In this document: positions 1 to 6,301 of the stretch, one piece after another
Layout: each line of letters begins with the position of its first letter
Numbering within the stretch: the first letter of the stretch is position 1
Origin: Planctomycetaceae bacterium
GTDB taxonomy: Bacteria > Planctomycetota > Planctomycetia > Pirellulales > Pirellulaceae
DNA: 10,859 nucleotides
Assembly: GCA_022614795.1 (NCBI GenBank)
Contig: JAKEHX010000029.1
Location: 1 to 10,859 of the forward strand
Direction of reading: 5' to 3'
Program-made: the position numbers and the translations under genes
The notes under the pieces: generated by a model
Told to the model about the DNA's origin: nothing
Seen by the model: only the letters and a program-made list of their open reading frames with translations
Database searches by the model: none

Positions 1-3000
1 AAACTCACGTGCAGTATTCGCGAGGGCGATCCAACGGCGAGCGGGGGGCGGGGCACCGACGGCGCAGCCGTTGGTCCCCCTGAGGCATTGCGGGCCGGTG
101 TGGGCGAACTCTCGGCTGAATTCACCTGGCAACCCGGCGCTGGCGAAGCGATGACGATGGGCACCGGCCAGGCTGAAATCAAACTTGGCGCGCTCCCTAC
201 GGGATTGCTCGAAGGGGCCCTTCGCCGCTTTGTCACCGACATCCGCCCGCAAGGACAGCTCACCCTCGACGCCGGTTACGTCTGGTCCGACAACGGCAAG
301 TCGCAGCACTTGATTGTGCGGCAACTCGCTGCTCCACAGCTCGCCGTCGCCTCGCCTGCGCTCCTGGCCAGTGACACGCTCGCCGCCAGCATCTCCAGCG
401 GCCAGGCCGACGTGCTGATCAACGGTGACCGGCTCGATATCAAGCAGCTCCAACTGGTCTCGAATCTTGCGCAAATCAGCGGCAAGGGGGCGGCATCGCT
501 CGCTGCGCCGCAGGGCGCCACCGACGTCGAAGTCACCGGCCAGGTCGATCTGGCCCAGCTCGTGCGGCAGCTGCCCGGTACGCTGCGGATGAAACCCGAC
601 ACCCAGCTCACTAGTGGCGTCGTACAAGTGACGCTCGTTAATCGGATGGAGGCGACAGGCCGCCGCTGGCAAGGCTCGCTCAAAACCGACCGCATTCAAG
701 CGACCGCCGCCGGCCGTCCCATTCATTTCGATGAACCGCTCGCCATCGAATTCGCGGTGCGGCTGACGGCACAGGGGCCGATCATCGACCAGCTCGTCGG
801 CAAGGCGAGCTTTCTGAATCTCGACGGCCAAGGCTCGCTGGCCGGCGGCTCCGTCACCGCCAATGCCGACCTGGATCGGCTGGTCGCGGAAGTGGGCCAG
901 CTCGTTGACTGGCGCGACATTCAACTCGCCGGGCAGCTTGGTGCAAAAGTGGAGTGGAACCAGGGGCAGAACAACGCCTGGACTGCCAAGGCGACGGCGC
1001 GCGTGCAGAACTTCGTCGCAGCCGCCGCGGGCCTGGCGCCGTGGCGCGAGAACGACCTGGCGATCGGTGCCGATGTGGCGGGCGTTCTGGGAGGCGCGGG
1101 CCTGGAACAACTCGATCGCGGCACGCTGTCGGTCGTCTCCGGCGGCGACCGGCTCGATGCCAACCTCACCGAGCCGGTGAAGGGGCCCTCGGCGTCCGCG
1201 GCCTGGCCCGTTGGCTTTACGATCAAGGGGGAACTCGCGACGTGGATGCCGCGGCTTCAGCCGATTGTGTCGCTGGCCGGTTGGGAATTCGCGGGCCAGC
1301 TCGACGCCAAAGGGGGCGGCCGCTTTTCGCCGGCGGTCTGCCAGCTCAGCCCCACGACGATCCAGGTCGAGCAGCTCGAAATTGCCGGGCCGGGCCTTTG
1401 GATTCGCGAGCCGATCGCCCGCCTGGGCACCTCCGGCACGTGGGACACCGCGAAAATGACTCTCACGCTGCCGACGACCACGCTCGAAAGCACGTCGATC
1501 GCCTTGCGAGCCGACGAGATTCACTTGGTCGCCAGCCAGGCTCCGACGATCACGGGCCTCGCCGATTTTCGCGGCGACCCGGCCAAACTCAGCGACTGGA
1601 TCGGCGCCCGCGGCCAGCCGCGGGCGTGGCAGATCGGCGGCGAAATAACCGGCCGCATCGAGATCGCCGATCGGGGCAAGGCCCATGAAGCGACCATCAA
1701 TGCCGACATCGACAAGTTCGTCTTCCTGACGCCGACCCGACCGCAATCCCAGCAGCCGGGTCGTCCGGTGCTGGCCGGTGCGCGGAACGCCGCAGAGGGC
1801 GTTCCCTACAGCGCTTCGCCGTGGCAAACGACCTGGGCCGAATCGAAAGTCACGCTCAGCGGCCAGGCCAGTTATGACCCCCAGGCCGGCACGATCGCCA
1901 TTGCCCGCTCGGGATTGCAAACCGACTGGGCCGCTCTCGCCGCGGCCGGCACGATCAGCGACCTGGCGACGAAGTGCATGACGGACCTGTCGGGCGAGAT
2001 CGCCTATGACCTGGCCCTCGTCGAGAAGAAGATCAAGACCGACCTCTTCCCGCGCGGGCCCAATGACAAGCCCAACGTCACGCGGAGCATCGACACGCTC
2101 TCGCTGGCGGGGCAACAGAAGCGGCCGTTTGTCCTCAAGGGGCCGCTCGTATCGCAACTGCCCGCGTCGGTTGATCCGCGCCCTGCGGCCGGGCTCGTTC
2201 CCGCCGATCTCGTCGGCGAGGCTAGTCTCGGCTGGCAAGCGGCGCAGTATGTCGGCCTCGTCGCCGGTCCGGCCGAGTTCAAGGCCCAGCTCAAGCAGGG
2301 CGTTGTCTATATCGGCCCGCTCGACATTCCGGTGAGCGACGGCCGGCTGACGACCGCCCCGCGGATTCTGCTCAACGAGCCGGTGCCGCAGCTTGTGGTC
2401 GATCGCGGCCCTCTGATTCAGAACGTCAAGATTACGCCCGAAATGTGCAACCAGTGGCTCAAGTACGTCGCGCCGCTTCTGGCCGACGCGACTGAATCCG
2501 AAGGGAAGTTCTCGCTGAGCCTCGAAGGGGCGAGCGTCCCCCTGCTGGCGCCGCTGGCCAGCTCGGTCCAAGGGGGCCTGGCGATTCACGGCGCTCAGGT
2601 CGGCCCCGGCCCGCTCGCCAAGCAGTACCTGGGAATGGCCCGGCAACTGAAATCGCTGATCGACCCAACTGCGGCCCAGGGGGACCAGTACGCCCGCTGG
2701 CTCGTTTTGCCAGAGCACAACGTCGGCTTCGCGGTGCAGGACGGAATCGTCTCGCACGACGGCCTGACCATGACTGCCCAGAACTTCGTCGTGACCACCA
2801 AGGGGCAAGTTCGGATCGAGGACCAGGCGATCGACCTCGACGCGAACATCCCAATCCAAATGGCCTGGTTCCCGAAGGAGCAGCAGGGCCTGGCCGCGGG
2901 GCTGAAGGGCAAATCGATTCCCGTGAAGGTCACCGGCACGCTGTCCGAGGCCCGCCTCGACCGCAAGGCGTTCGCGAGCTTCGGCAAGCAGCTGGCCGGC

Positions 3001-3159
3001 TCGGCCGTTCAGGGCTTCCTCGAGAAAAACCAGCCGAAGGTGCAGGAGCTGATCGGCAAGGAAGCGGGGAACCTGCTCGACGGGCTGTTTGGCCCGAAGC
3101 CCAAGCCGGCGGCGCCAGCACCAACGCCGACCAGTCCGACACCAATTCCGACGCCGTAA
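1..3159 (+). CDS. AsmA-like envelope protein, 5' end outside window
   Basis: The frame is open from base 1, so the gene is truncated at its 5' end. A TTG at 88 is an internal codon rather than a convincing start. About 1,052 codons are visible, ending in TAA at 3157-3159. The protein is mostly alternating short hydrophobic and polar strands with recurring Gly-rich turns, as in long beta-rich AsmA/TamB/YhdP-type proteins. The C-terminal part (about 2500-3060) carries the AsmA_2-type pattern: a VQGGLAIHGAQ block, then a DGIVSHDGLTMTAQNF-like strand pair, then VKVTGTLSEARLD. It ends in a Pro/Ala/Thr-rich tail (KPAAPAPTPTSPTP). Family knowledge: such proteins sit in the inner membrane and span the periplasm, and are implicated in outer-membrane biogenesis or lipid transport. 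The membrane anchor would lie upstream of the window. Two hairpin repeats (55-75, 1784-1805) are read through in frame. The family call is fairly secure; the exact role is unknown. Confidence 0.75.
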   Translation, partial: KLTCSIREGDPTASGGRGTDGAAVGPPEALRAGVGELSAEFTWQPGAGEAMTMGTGQAEIKLGALPTGLLEGALRRFVTDIRPQGQLTLDAGYVWSDNGKSQHLIVRQLAAPQLAVASPALLASDTLAASISSGQADVLINGDRLDIKQLQLVSNLAQISGKGAASLAAPQGATDVEVTGQVDLAQLVRQLPGTLRMKPDTQLTSGVVQVTLVNRMEATGRRWQGSLKTDRIQATAAGRPIHFDEPLAIEFAVRLTAQGPIIDQLVGKASFLNLDGQGSLAGGSVTANADLDRLVAEVGQLVDWRDIQLAGQLGAKVEWNQGQNNAWTAKATARVQNFVAAAAGLAPWRENDLAIGADVAGVLGGAGLEQLDRGTLSVVSGGDRLDANLTEPVKGPSASAAWPVGFTIKGELATWMPRLQPIVSLAGWEFAGQLDAKGGGRFSPAVCQLSPTTIQVEQLEIAGPGLWIREPIARLGTSGTWDTAKMTLTLPTTTLESTSIALRADEIHLVASQAPTITGLADFRGDPAKLSDWIGARGQPRAWQIGGEITGRIEIADRGKAHEATINADIDKFVFLTPTRPQSQQPGRPVLAGARNAAEGVPYSASPWQTTWAESKVTLSGQASYDPQAGTIAIARSGLQTDWAALAAAGTISDLATKCMTDLSGEIAYDLALVEKKIKTDLFPRGPNDKPNVTRSIDTLSLAGQQKRPFVLKGPLVSQLPASVDPRPAAGLVPADLVGEASLGWQAAQYVGLVAGPAEFKAQLKQGVVYIGPLDIPVSDGRLTTAPRILLNEPVPQLVVDRGPLIQNVKITPEMCNQWLKYVAPLLADATESEGKFSLSLEGASVPLLAPLASSVQGGLAIHGAQVGPGPLAKQYLGMARQLKSLIDPTAAQGDQYARWLVLPEHNVGFAVQDGIVSHDGLTMTAQNFVVTTKGQVRIEDQAIDLDANIPIQMAWFPKEQQGLAAGLKGKSIPVKVTGTLSEARLDRKAFASFGKQLAGSAVQGFLEKNQPKVQELIGKEAGNLLDGLFGPKPKPAAPAPTPTSPTPIPTP
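55..75. repeat. hairpin-forming repeat inside the AsmA-like gene
   Basis: ACCGACGGC pairs with GCCGTTGGT around a GCA loop, with one G-T wobble, inside a G/C-rich stretch at 41-82. It is translated in frame as a Gly/Ala-rich segment (SGGRGTDGAAVGPPEA) that looks unlike the surrounding beta-strand sequence. It resembles the palindromic repeats between genes elsewhere in the window. Confidence 0.45.
1784..1805. repeat. hairpin-forming repeat inside the AsmA-like gene
   Basis: A perfect 8-base stem (GGAACGCC at 1784-1791, GGCGTTCC at 1798-1805) closes a GCAGAG loop and is followed by CTACAG. It is translated in frame as RNAAEGVPY. Its form matches dispersed palindromic elements that I associate with planctomycete genomes; this is from memory and was not searched. 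Confidence 0.5.
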
Positions 3160-3271
3160 GCCGGTAGCCGAACTCGTCAGCGCTCGCGCGCGGCAAGGTT
3201 ACCCAAACACGTCCCCCCTTTGATTCTCTGGCTGGCGCTGTCGGGCCATCCGCCGCGCCAGGCAGTCTTTC

Positions 3272-3301
3272 TTGACAATTCACTGAAAGCACCGCTATCG
3301 T
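3272..3301 (+). promoter_or_regulatory. putative sigma70-type promoter for the DUF1559 gene
   Basis: A consensus TTGACA at 3272-3277 is followed, 18 bases later, by TATCGT at 3296-3301 (4 of 6 to TATAAT). It lies about 80 bases upstream of the ATG at 3382. The rest of the gap 3160-3381 shows no other gene, and no strong terminator follows the AsmA-like stop. Confidence 0.4.
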
Positions 3302-3381
3302 GACTGGCATCTTGGGGGGGCTTCTGAAAAGCTGTTTCCGGCGGACTTTTGGACCCTTCCTCTTCTTTGCGGGGATTGAAC

Positions 3382-4395
3382 ATGCACGCCCGCCTCATCA
3401 TTGCTGACTGTCGTACAGCTGCGCGCCCCAACGCATCGCGGCTCGCCTTCACGCTCGTCGAACTGCTGGTCGTGATTGCCATCATCGGCGTCCTGGTCGC
3501 GCTTTTGCTGCCGGCGGTGCAGGCCGCCCGCGAGGCGGCTCGGCGTTCGCAGTGCGCCAACAATCTCAAGCAACTGGGCCTGGCAGTGCACAACTACCAC
3601 GACACGTTTCTAGTCTTCCCGCCGCAAATGATGAACATCAACACGAACAACGACCGCCGCTGGGGCTGGGGCGCTGTCACGCTCCCCTTCACCGAGCAGT
3701 CGGCGCTCCACGAGCAAATCCGGCCCAACGGAGGCGGACAGATTCCCGTGGCGACCACGCTCTATAACGGGACGCCCCTCTTGCGGATGAAGGTGGCTGT
3801 GCATAACTGCCCGTCCGATTCGGCCAGCATGCCGATGAACCAATTCCACCCCAGCGTCAATGCCAGCAGCAATCCGGACAATTGGTACGCGAAAAGCAAT
3901 TACGTCTGCAACCAGCAGGTCATGAAATATCGGGCCGGCTTTGAGGGAGAATGCTTCCGCATGGCCAGCGTCACCGACGGGACCACCAACACGCTCCTCA
4001 TCGGCGAGCGCCGGCTCAACGTCCCCAGGCCCAAGCGCTATCCCGGCTCGATCGTCTGGGGCACGGCCCAAAGCACGGGCGATTCGGCCAACGTCTTCCA
4101 TGCCGCCCATCCGATCAACACGCCCAGCAACTGCAACGACTTTGACGCGGACGGCAACGACAGCGTGCGCACCCGGTTCGCCGCCAGCAGCGCGCATCCC
4201 GGCGGGGCGCAATTCGCCCTGACCGACGGATCGGTGCGGTTCGTGAGCGAAAACATCCCGCTCAATCCAGCCGCGACTGCCCGGGCCCTGGCAAATACCG
4301 GCAACGGCTGCACGTCGGGCGTCGATACGGGGCCGGGCTGGGTCTATAACAATCTCTGCGCCCGCGACGACGGCCAGGTCATCGGCAACTTCTAG
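3382..4395 (+). CDS. DUF1559 protein with prepilin-type N-terminus and H-X9-DG motif
   Basis: I place the start at the ATG at 3382 (337 residues), preceded by a weak GGGGAT ribosome-binding site, rather than the TTG at 3349. Residues 22-50 form a type IV pilin-like signal: A22 then FTLVELLVVIAIIGVLVALLLP, with cleavage expected before F23 by a prepilin peptidase. This is followed by the family signature QAAREAARRSQC and NNLKQLGLAVHNYHD. Further family marks are CPSD (about 143-146), DGTTNTLLIGE (about 199-209) and the C-terminal H-X9-DG motif (H272, D282-G283). DUF1559 proteins are hugely expanded in Planctomycetes and are thought to be exported or surface-associated; their exact function is unknown. 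The length is typical and the gene looks intact. The next gene is a lipoprotein of a type that commonly accompanies DUF1559 genes. Confidence 0.93.
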   Translation: MHARLIIADCRTAARPNASRLAFTLVELLVVIAIIGVLVALLLPAVQAAREAARRSQCANNLKQLGLAVHNYHDTFLVFPPQMMNINTNNDRRWGWGAVTLPFTEQSALHEQIRPNGGGQIPVATTLYNGTPLLRMKVAVHNCPSDSASMPMNQFHPSVNASSNPDNWYAKSNYVCNQQVMKYRAGFEGECFRMASVTDGTTNTLLIGERRLNVPRPKRYPGSIVWGTAQSTGDSANVFHAAHPINTPSNCNDFDADGNDSVRTRFAASSAHPGGAQFALTDGSVRFVSENIPLNPAATARALANTGNGCTSGVDTGPGWVYNNLCARDDGQVIGNF

Positions 4396-4439
4396 TGACA
4401 AAACACTAGAGCAGCGTCAGCGCTTCATGTTGGGATCGG

Positions 4440-4470
4440 GTGCCACGTCCCACGCTTGCGTGGGCGTGCC
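4440..4470. repeat. palindromic repeat between DUF1559 and lipoprotein genes
   Basis: CCCACGC (4449-4455) and GCGTGGG (4458-4464) form a tight stem, flanked by TGCCACGT and CGTGCC. There is no T-tract, so it is better read as a dispersed repeat than an intrinsic terminator, although it sits about 50 bases after the DUF1559 stop. Confidence 0.5.
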
Positions 4471-4492
4471 GATTCTGCGGCCGCTCTTTGAC

Positions 4493-4500
4493 GAGAGGGA
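4493..4500 (+). promoter_or_regulatory. ribosome-binding site deciding the lipoprotein start
   Basis: GAGAGGGA ends five bases before the ATG at 4506. The alternative ATG at 4614 has no purine-rich site, because the palindromic repeat runs up to base 4613. This favours 4506 as the original and probably current start. Confidence 0.55.
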
Positions 4501-4505
4501 AAGCG

Positions 4506-5069
4506 ATGGGTGCCATCACTGCGCGACTGGGGTGTCTGGTTTTCGCGGTGCGTAGCGGAAGTCGCCAGACTTCCGGTGGCCAGAATCGCCGGAACTCTGG
4601 CGAGTTCCGCTACATGTTCCTGCAATTCGCTCTGGGGCTGTGCGCTGCCATTGCGGGGTCAGTCTTGGCGGGGTGCGGCTCGCAGTACAGCGGCGGGGAG
4701 CGGTATCCGCTGGCGGGCCAGGTGACCTTCGACGGAGTGCCGGTCGACCTCGGATCGATCTCCTTCATACCCACGGGCGGCGCCGAGGGCGGCGGCGCTG
4801 CGGGCGGCGATGCTGCACGCGCCTCCGGTGGCGTGATCACCGACGGCAAATACGACATTCCTGAGGAGAAAGGGGCCAATGCCGGAACCTACCGCGTGGA
4901 GATCCACTGGCTCAAGCGGACGGGCAAACAACTCCTCGACGCCGAATCGGGGGAGTATTACGACGAGCGGGTCGAAGCCCTGCCCGAAAAATTCCACGCC
5001 AAATCCGAGTTGACCGTGGAAGTTCCCCTGCCGTCGCATACCCACGAGTTCCAATTGACCTCGGGCTGA
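4506..5069 (+). CDS. transthyretin-like / carboxypeptidase-regulatory-like lipoprotein
   Basis: The predicted protein has 187 residues from ATG 4506. The lipobox LAGC (Cys57) follows the hydrophobic run ALGLCAAIAGSV and predicts a lipid-anchored envelope protein. The mature part begins YPLAGQVTFDGVPVDLGSIS followed by FIPT. This is the G-x-V-x-x-D-G-x-P-hydrophobic-x-x-G-x-I-x-F signature of planctomycete lipoproteins with a carboxypeptidase-regulatory (transthyretin-like) fold. Further beta strands (GGVITDGKYDIPE, GTYRVEIHW) and a C-terminal VPLPSHTHEFQL fit the family. These genes commonly follow DUF1559 genes, as here; their function is not established. The oddity is a palindromic repeat (4552-4613) between the N-terminal MGAITARLGCLVF and the hydrophobic core, which lengthens the signal peptide by about 28 codons. 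Translation from ATG 4614 would give a 151-residue protein with no positive charge in its n-region and no ribosome-binding site. Whether export still works is uncertain. Confidence 0.8.
   Translation: MGAITARLGCLVFAVRSGSRQTSGGQNRRNSGEFRYMFLQFALGLCAAIAGSVLAGCGSQYSGGERYPLAGQVTFDGVPVDLGSISFIPTGGAEGGGAAGGDAARASGGVITDGKYDIPEEKGANAGTYRVEIHWLKRTGKQLLDAESGEYYDERVEALPEKFHAKSELTVEVPLPSHTHEFQLTSG
4552..4613. repeat. 62-base double-hairpin palindromic repeat in the lipoprotein signal region
   Basis: The left unit (4552-4575) contains CGGAAGTC-GCCA-GACTTCCG. The right unit (4590-4613) contains CGGAACTC-TGGC-GAGTTCCG. Each is an 8-base stem with a 4-base loop, and the two units are near-perfect inverted copies bounded by GTAG and CTAC. 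The spacer is 4576-4589. The architecture is that of a REP/BIME-like pair. It is read in frame as an Arg/Ser/Gly-rich segment. Confidence 0.8.
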
Positions 5070-5084
5070 CCGCCGCCGGCGAGC

Positions 5085-5135
5085 GGGAGGCGCGGGGCCC
5101 CCGATGGCGTCGAGTCGGACAGCCCCGGAGGGGCG
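5085..5135. repeat. dispersed repeat, direct copy 1
   Basis: About 50 bases starting GGGAGGCGCGGGGCCCCCGA match 5711-5761 with two mismatches. It contains the AGCCCCGGAGGGGCGACA module (5121-5138), which recurs inverted at 5220-5237. It starts 16 bases after the lipoprotein stop codon. Confidence 0.8.
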
Positions 5136-5139
5136 ACAG

Positions 5140-5170
5140 GATGTAGCCGTGGGCGCGAGCCCACGGTAGC
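5140..5170. repeat. dispersed hairpin repeat, inverted partner of 5257-5287
   Basis: CCGTGGGC (5147-5154) and GCCCACGG (5159-5166) close a GCGA tetraloop. The flanks TGTAG and TAGCT match the reverse complement of 5257-5287, so the two are inverted copies about 90 bases apart. 5171-5219 holds nothing I can name. Confidence 0.75.
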
Positions 5171-5219
5171 TCGCCACAATACAATGAATCCCTGAAAGGC
5201 CAACACAATATTCGTGGCG

Positions 5220-5305
5220 GTGTCGCCCCCTCAGGGCTTGGATGTGGATGCCATTCAGCTCCGTGGGCTGTCGCCCACGGCTACAATCTGCCGCCGCTTC
5301 GCGGC
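5220..5305. repeat. composite dispersed repeat upstream of the helix-turn-helix gene
   Basis: It contains an inverted copy of the 5121-5138 module (5220-5237), then the hairpin CCGTGGGC-TGTC-GCCCACGG (5261-5280), CTACAAT, and a small hairpin GCCGC-TTC-GCGGC (5291-5303). The repeat ends about 18 bases before the next start codon and leaves no obvious separate promoter. Confidence 0.7.
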
Positions 5306-5322
5306 TCAGAAACTCGACTCCT

Positions 5323-5643
5323 ATGACCTTCAAACGCATCGTCCGCGATCGGCGGCTTACGCCAGAAGAAGTCGCAGCCGACGAAGAAGTCCGCCGCAAA
5401 GTGATGCACGAGTTCCCTCCCGCGCAGTCCGAAGCATCTCAGCCCGCCAGTCCCCAGGCCGGTGCGATCAGCGATGCCCTGCGGGCCGCCATTCAGGCCA
5501 GCCCCAAGTCGGTCTATCAAATCTGCAAAGCGGCCGGCATCTCGCAGATCGTCGTCTCGCGGTTCCTGAGCGGCGAGCGCGACATCCGCCTGGCCACGGC
5601 AGACCGCCTGGCGAAAGCGCTGGGCATTGTGGTCGGCCGCTAG
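5323..5643 (+). CDS. small XRE-like helix-turn-helix protein
   Basis: A 106-residue protein begins at ATG 5323. The open frame continues upstream, but that part is repeat DNA, and MTFKRIVRDRRLTPEE reads as a natural N-terminus. Residues 1-32 are charged (RDRRLTPEEVAADEEVRRKV), 33-48 are a Pro/Ser/Ala linker, and 50-104 are helical. The helix-turn-helix spans about 62-85: SVYQICKAAGIS, a turn, then QIVVSRFLSGERDI. The following helix, LATADRLAKALGIVV, is typical of Cro/C1-type (XRE) DNA-binding domains. A DNA-binding regulator is the likely role; the target is unknown. It lies convergent to, and 268 bases from, the Doc toxin gene, so a link to that operon is possible but unsupported. No clear ribosome-binding site is visible. 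Confidence 0.75.
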   Translation: MTFKRIVRDRRLTPEEVAADEEVRRKVMHEFPPAQSEASQPASPQAGAISDALRAAIQASPKSVYQICKAAGISQIVVSRFLSGERDIRLATADRLAKALGIVVGR

Positions 5644-5649
5644 CCGCAG

Positions 5650-5675
5650 GCGAGCGGGAGGCGTAAGCCTCCCGA
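5650..5675. repeat. GC-rich hairpin just after the helix-turn-helix gene
   Basis: CGGGAGGC (5655-5662) and GCCTCCCG (5667-5674) form a perfect 8-base stem with a GTAA tetraloop, 12 bases after the stop codon. No T-run follows. The same GCGAGCGGGAGGCG lead-in occurs at 5080-5093, marking a dispersed repeat that could also help end transcription. Confidence 0.6.
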
Positions 5676-5710
5676 TAGGGTTCACTCCCAATCGACTACT
5701 CTATGCCATC

Positions 5711-5761
5711 GGGAGGCGCGGGGCCCCCGATGGCGTCGAGTCCGACAGCCCCGGAGGCGCG
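5711..5761. repeat. dispersed repeat, direct copy 2
   Basis: It matches 5085-5135 in the same orientation with two mismatches (the TCGGAC / TCCGAC step and one base near the end). Together the copies enclose the helix-turn-helix gene. From 5762 to 5862 I see no gene or clear signal. Confidence 0.8.
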
Positions 5762-5860
5762 AAAGGCACATGAATTTGTCCGCCCAACGCAAAGGCGGCC
5801 CTGGCCCGCTTCGTGTCCGGCAGCCATCCATTCCATCGCCGGCGGGGCAACCTCCTCCGA

Positions 5861-5892
<32 letters not shown>

Positions 5893-5911
5893 GCGAACTT
5901 TGCACGCCTGG

Positions 5912-6301
5912 TTAGCTAGCTGTGTCCATCTTGATGGCGTGGGACTCGAGCCACACGGCGAGTTGCTCGACCTCAACTTCTCCTTTTGCTACGTCGAGGC
6001 CTATTTGCTCGCCTTCATCGGGAGTGCAACTCAGGTCAAAACCATTTTGTCGAAGAAATACGACCATTGCCGCAAACCCGACTCGTTTGTTGCCATCCAC
6101 AAACCCGTGGTTGCAAATCAAAGATCGACCTAGTGCAGCGGCTTGCAGCCAAAGCGTTGGGAATAGCAACTGGCCGCCAAAAGTCATTTCAGGTTGAGCC
6201 AGCGCGGAGTGTATAGAGTGTTCATTGAGGATTCCATCGCTTCCGCCATGGGCCAGAAGCGCTGCCTCATGCAGGAACATGATTTCCTTGAACGTTATCA
6301 T
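5912..6301 (-). CDS. doc: Doc-family (Fic fold) death-on-curing toxin
   Basis: A 129-residue protein of typical Doc length. The catalytic motif is H65-G-F67-V-D69-G-N71-K-R73-V-G75, the Doc form of the Fic HxFx(D/N)xNKR motif, with Lys where AMPylating Fic enzymes have Gly. The rest fits the family: ILNEHSIHSALAQPEMTFGG (24-43), WLQAAALGRSLICN before the motif, and AAMVVFLRQNGFDL after it. Family knowledge: P1 Doc phosphorylates EF-Tu and blocks translation; it is normally held in check by Phd encoded upstream. Here the start codon (6299-6301) immediately follows the TAG (6302-6304) of a GNAT-domain gene, so translation is probably coupled. No Phd-, AbrB- or RHH-like antitoxin is visible, and I see no internal (S/T)xxxE(G/N) inhibitory motif. 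All catalytic residues are present. GC is lower than in the neighbours, suggesting transfer. Confidence 0.88.
   Translation of the reverse strand: MITFKEIMFLHEAALLAHGGSDGILNEHSIHSALAQPEMTFGGQLLFPTLWLQAAALGRSLICNHGFVDGNKRVGFAAMVVFLRQNGFDLSCTPDEGEQIGLDVAKGEVEVEQLAVWLESHAIKMDTAS

Noticed and set aside
954..1688. 244-codon + strand frame inside the AsmA-like gene
   Set aside because: Arg-rich shadow frame; the main frame is uninterrupted and has family features through this stretch.
3610..4401. 263-codon minus-strand frame opposite the first DUF1559 gene
   Set aside because: It overlaps almost all of a clear DUF1559 coding sequence and shows only low-complexity Ala/Gly/Arg content.
5242..5322. 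27-residue N-terminal extension of the helix-turn-helix protein
   Set aside because: It is made of dispersed repeat DNA (hairpins at 5261-5280 and 5291-5303), and the ATG at 5323 gives a natural protein start.
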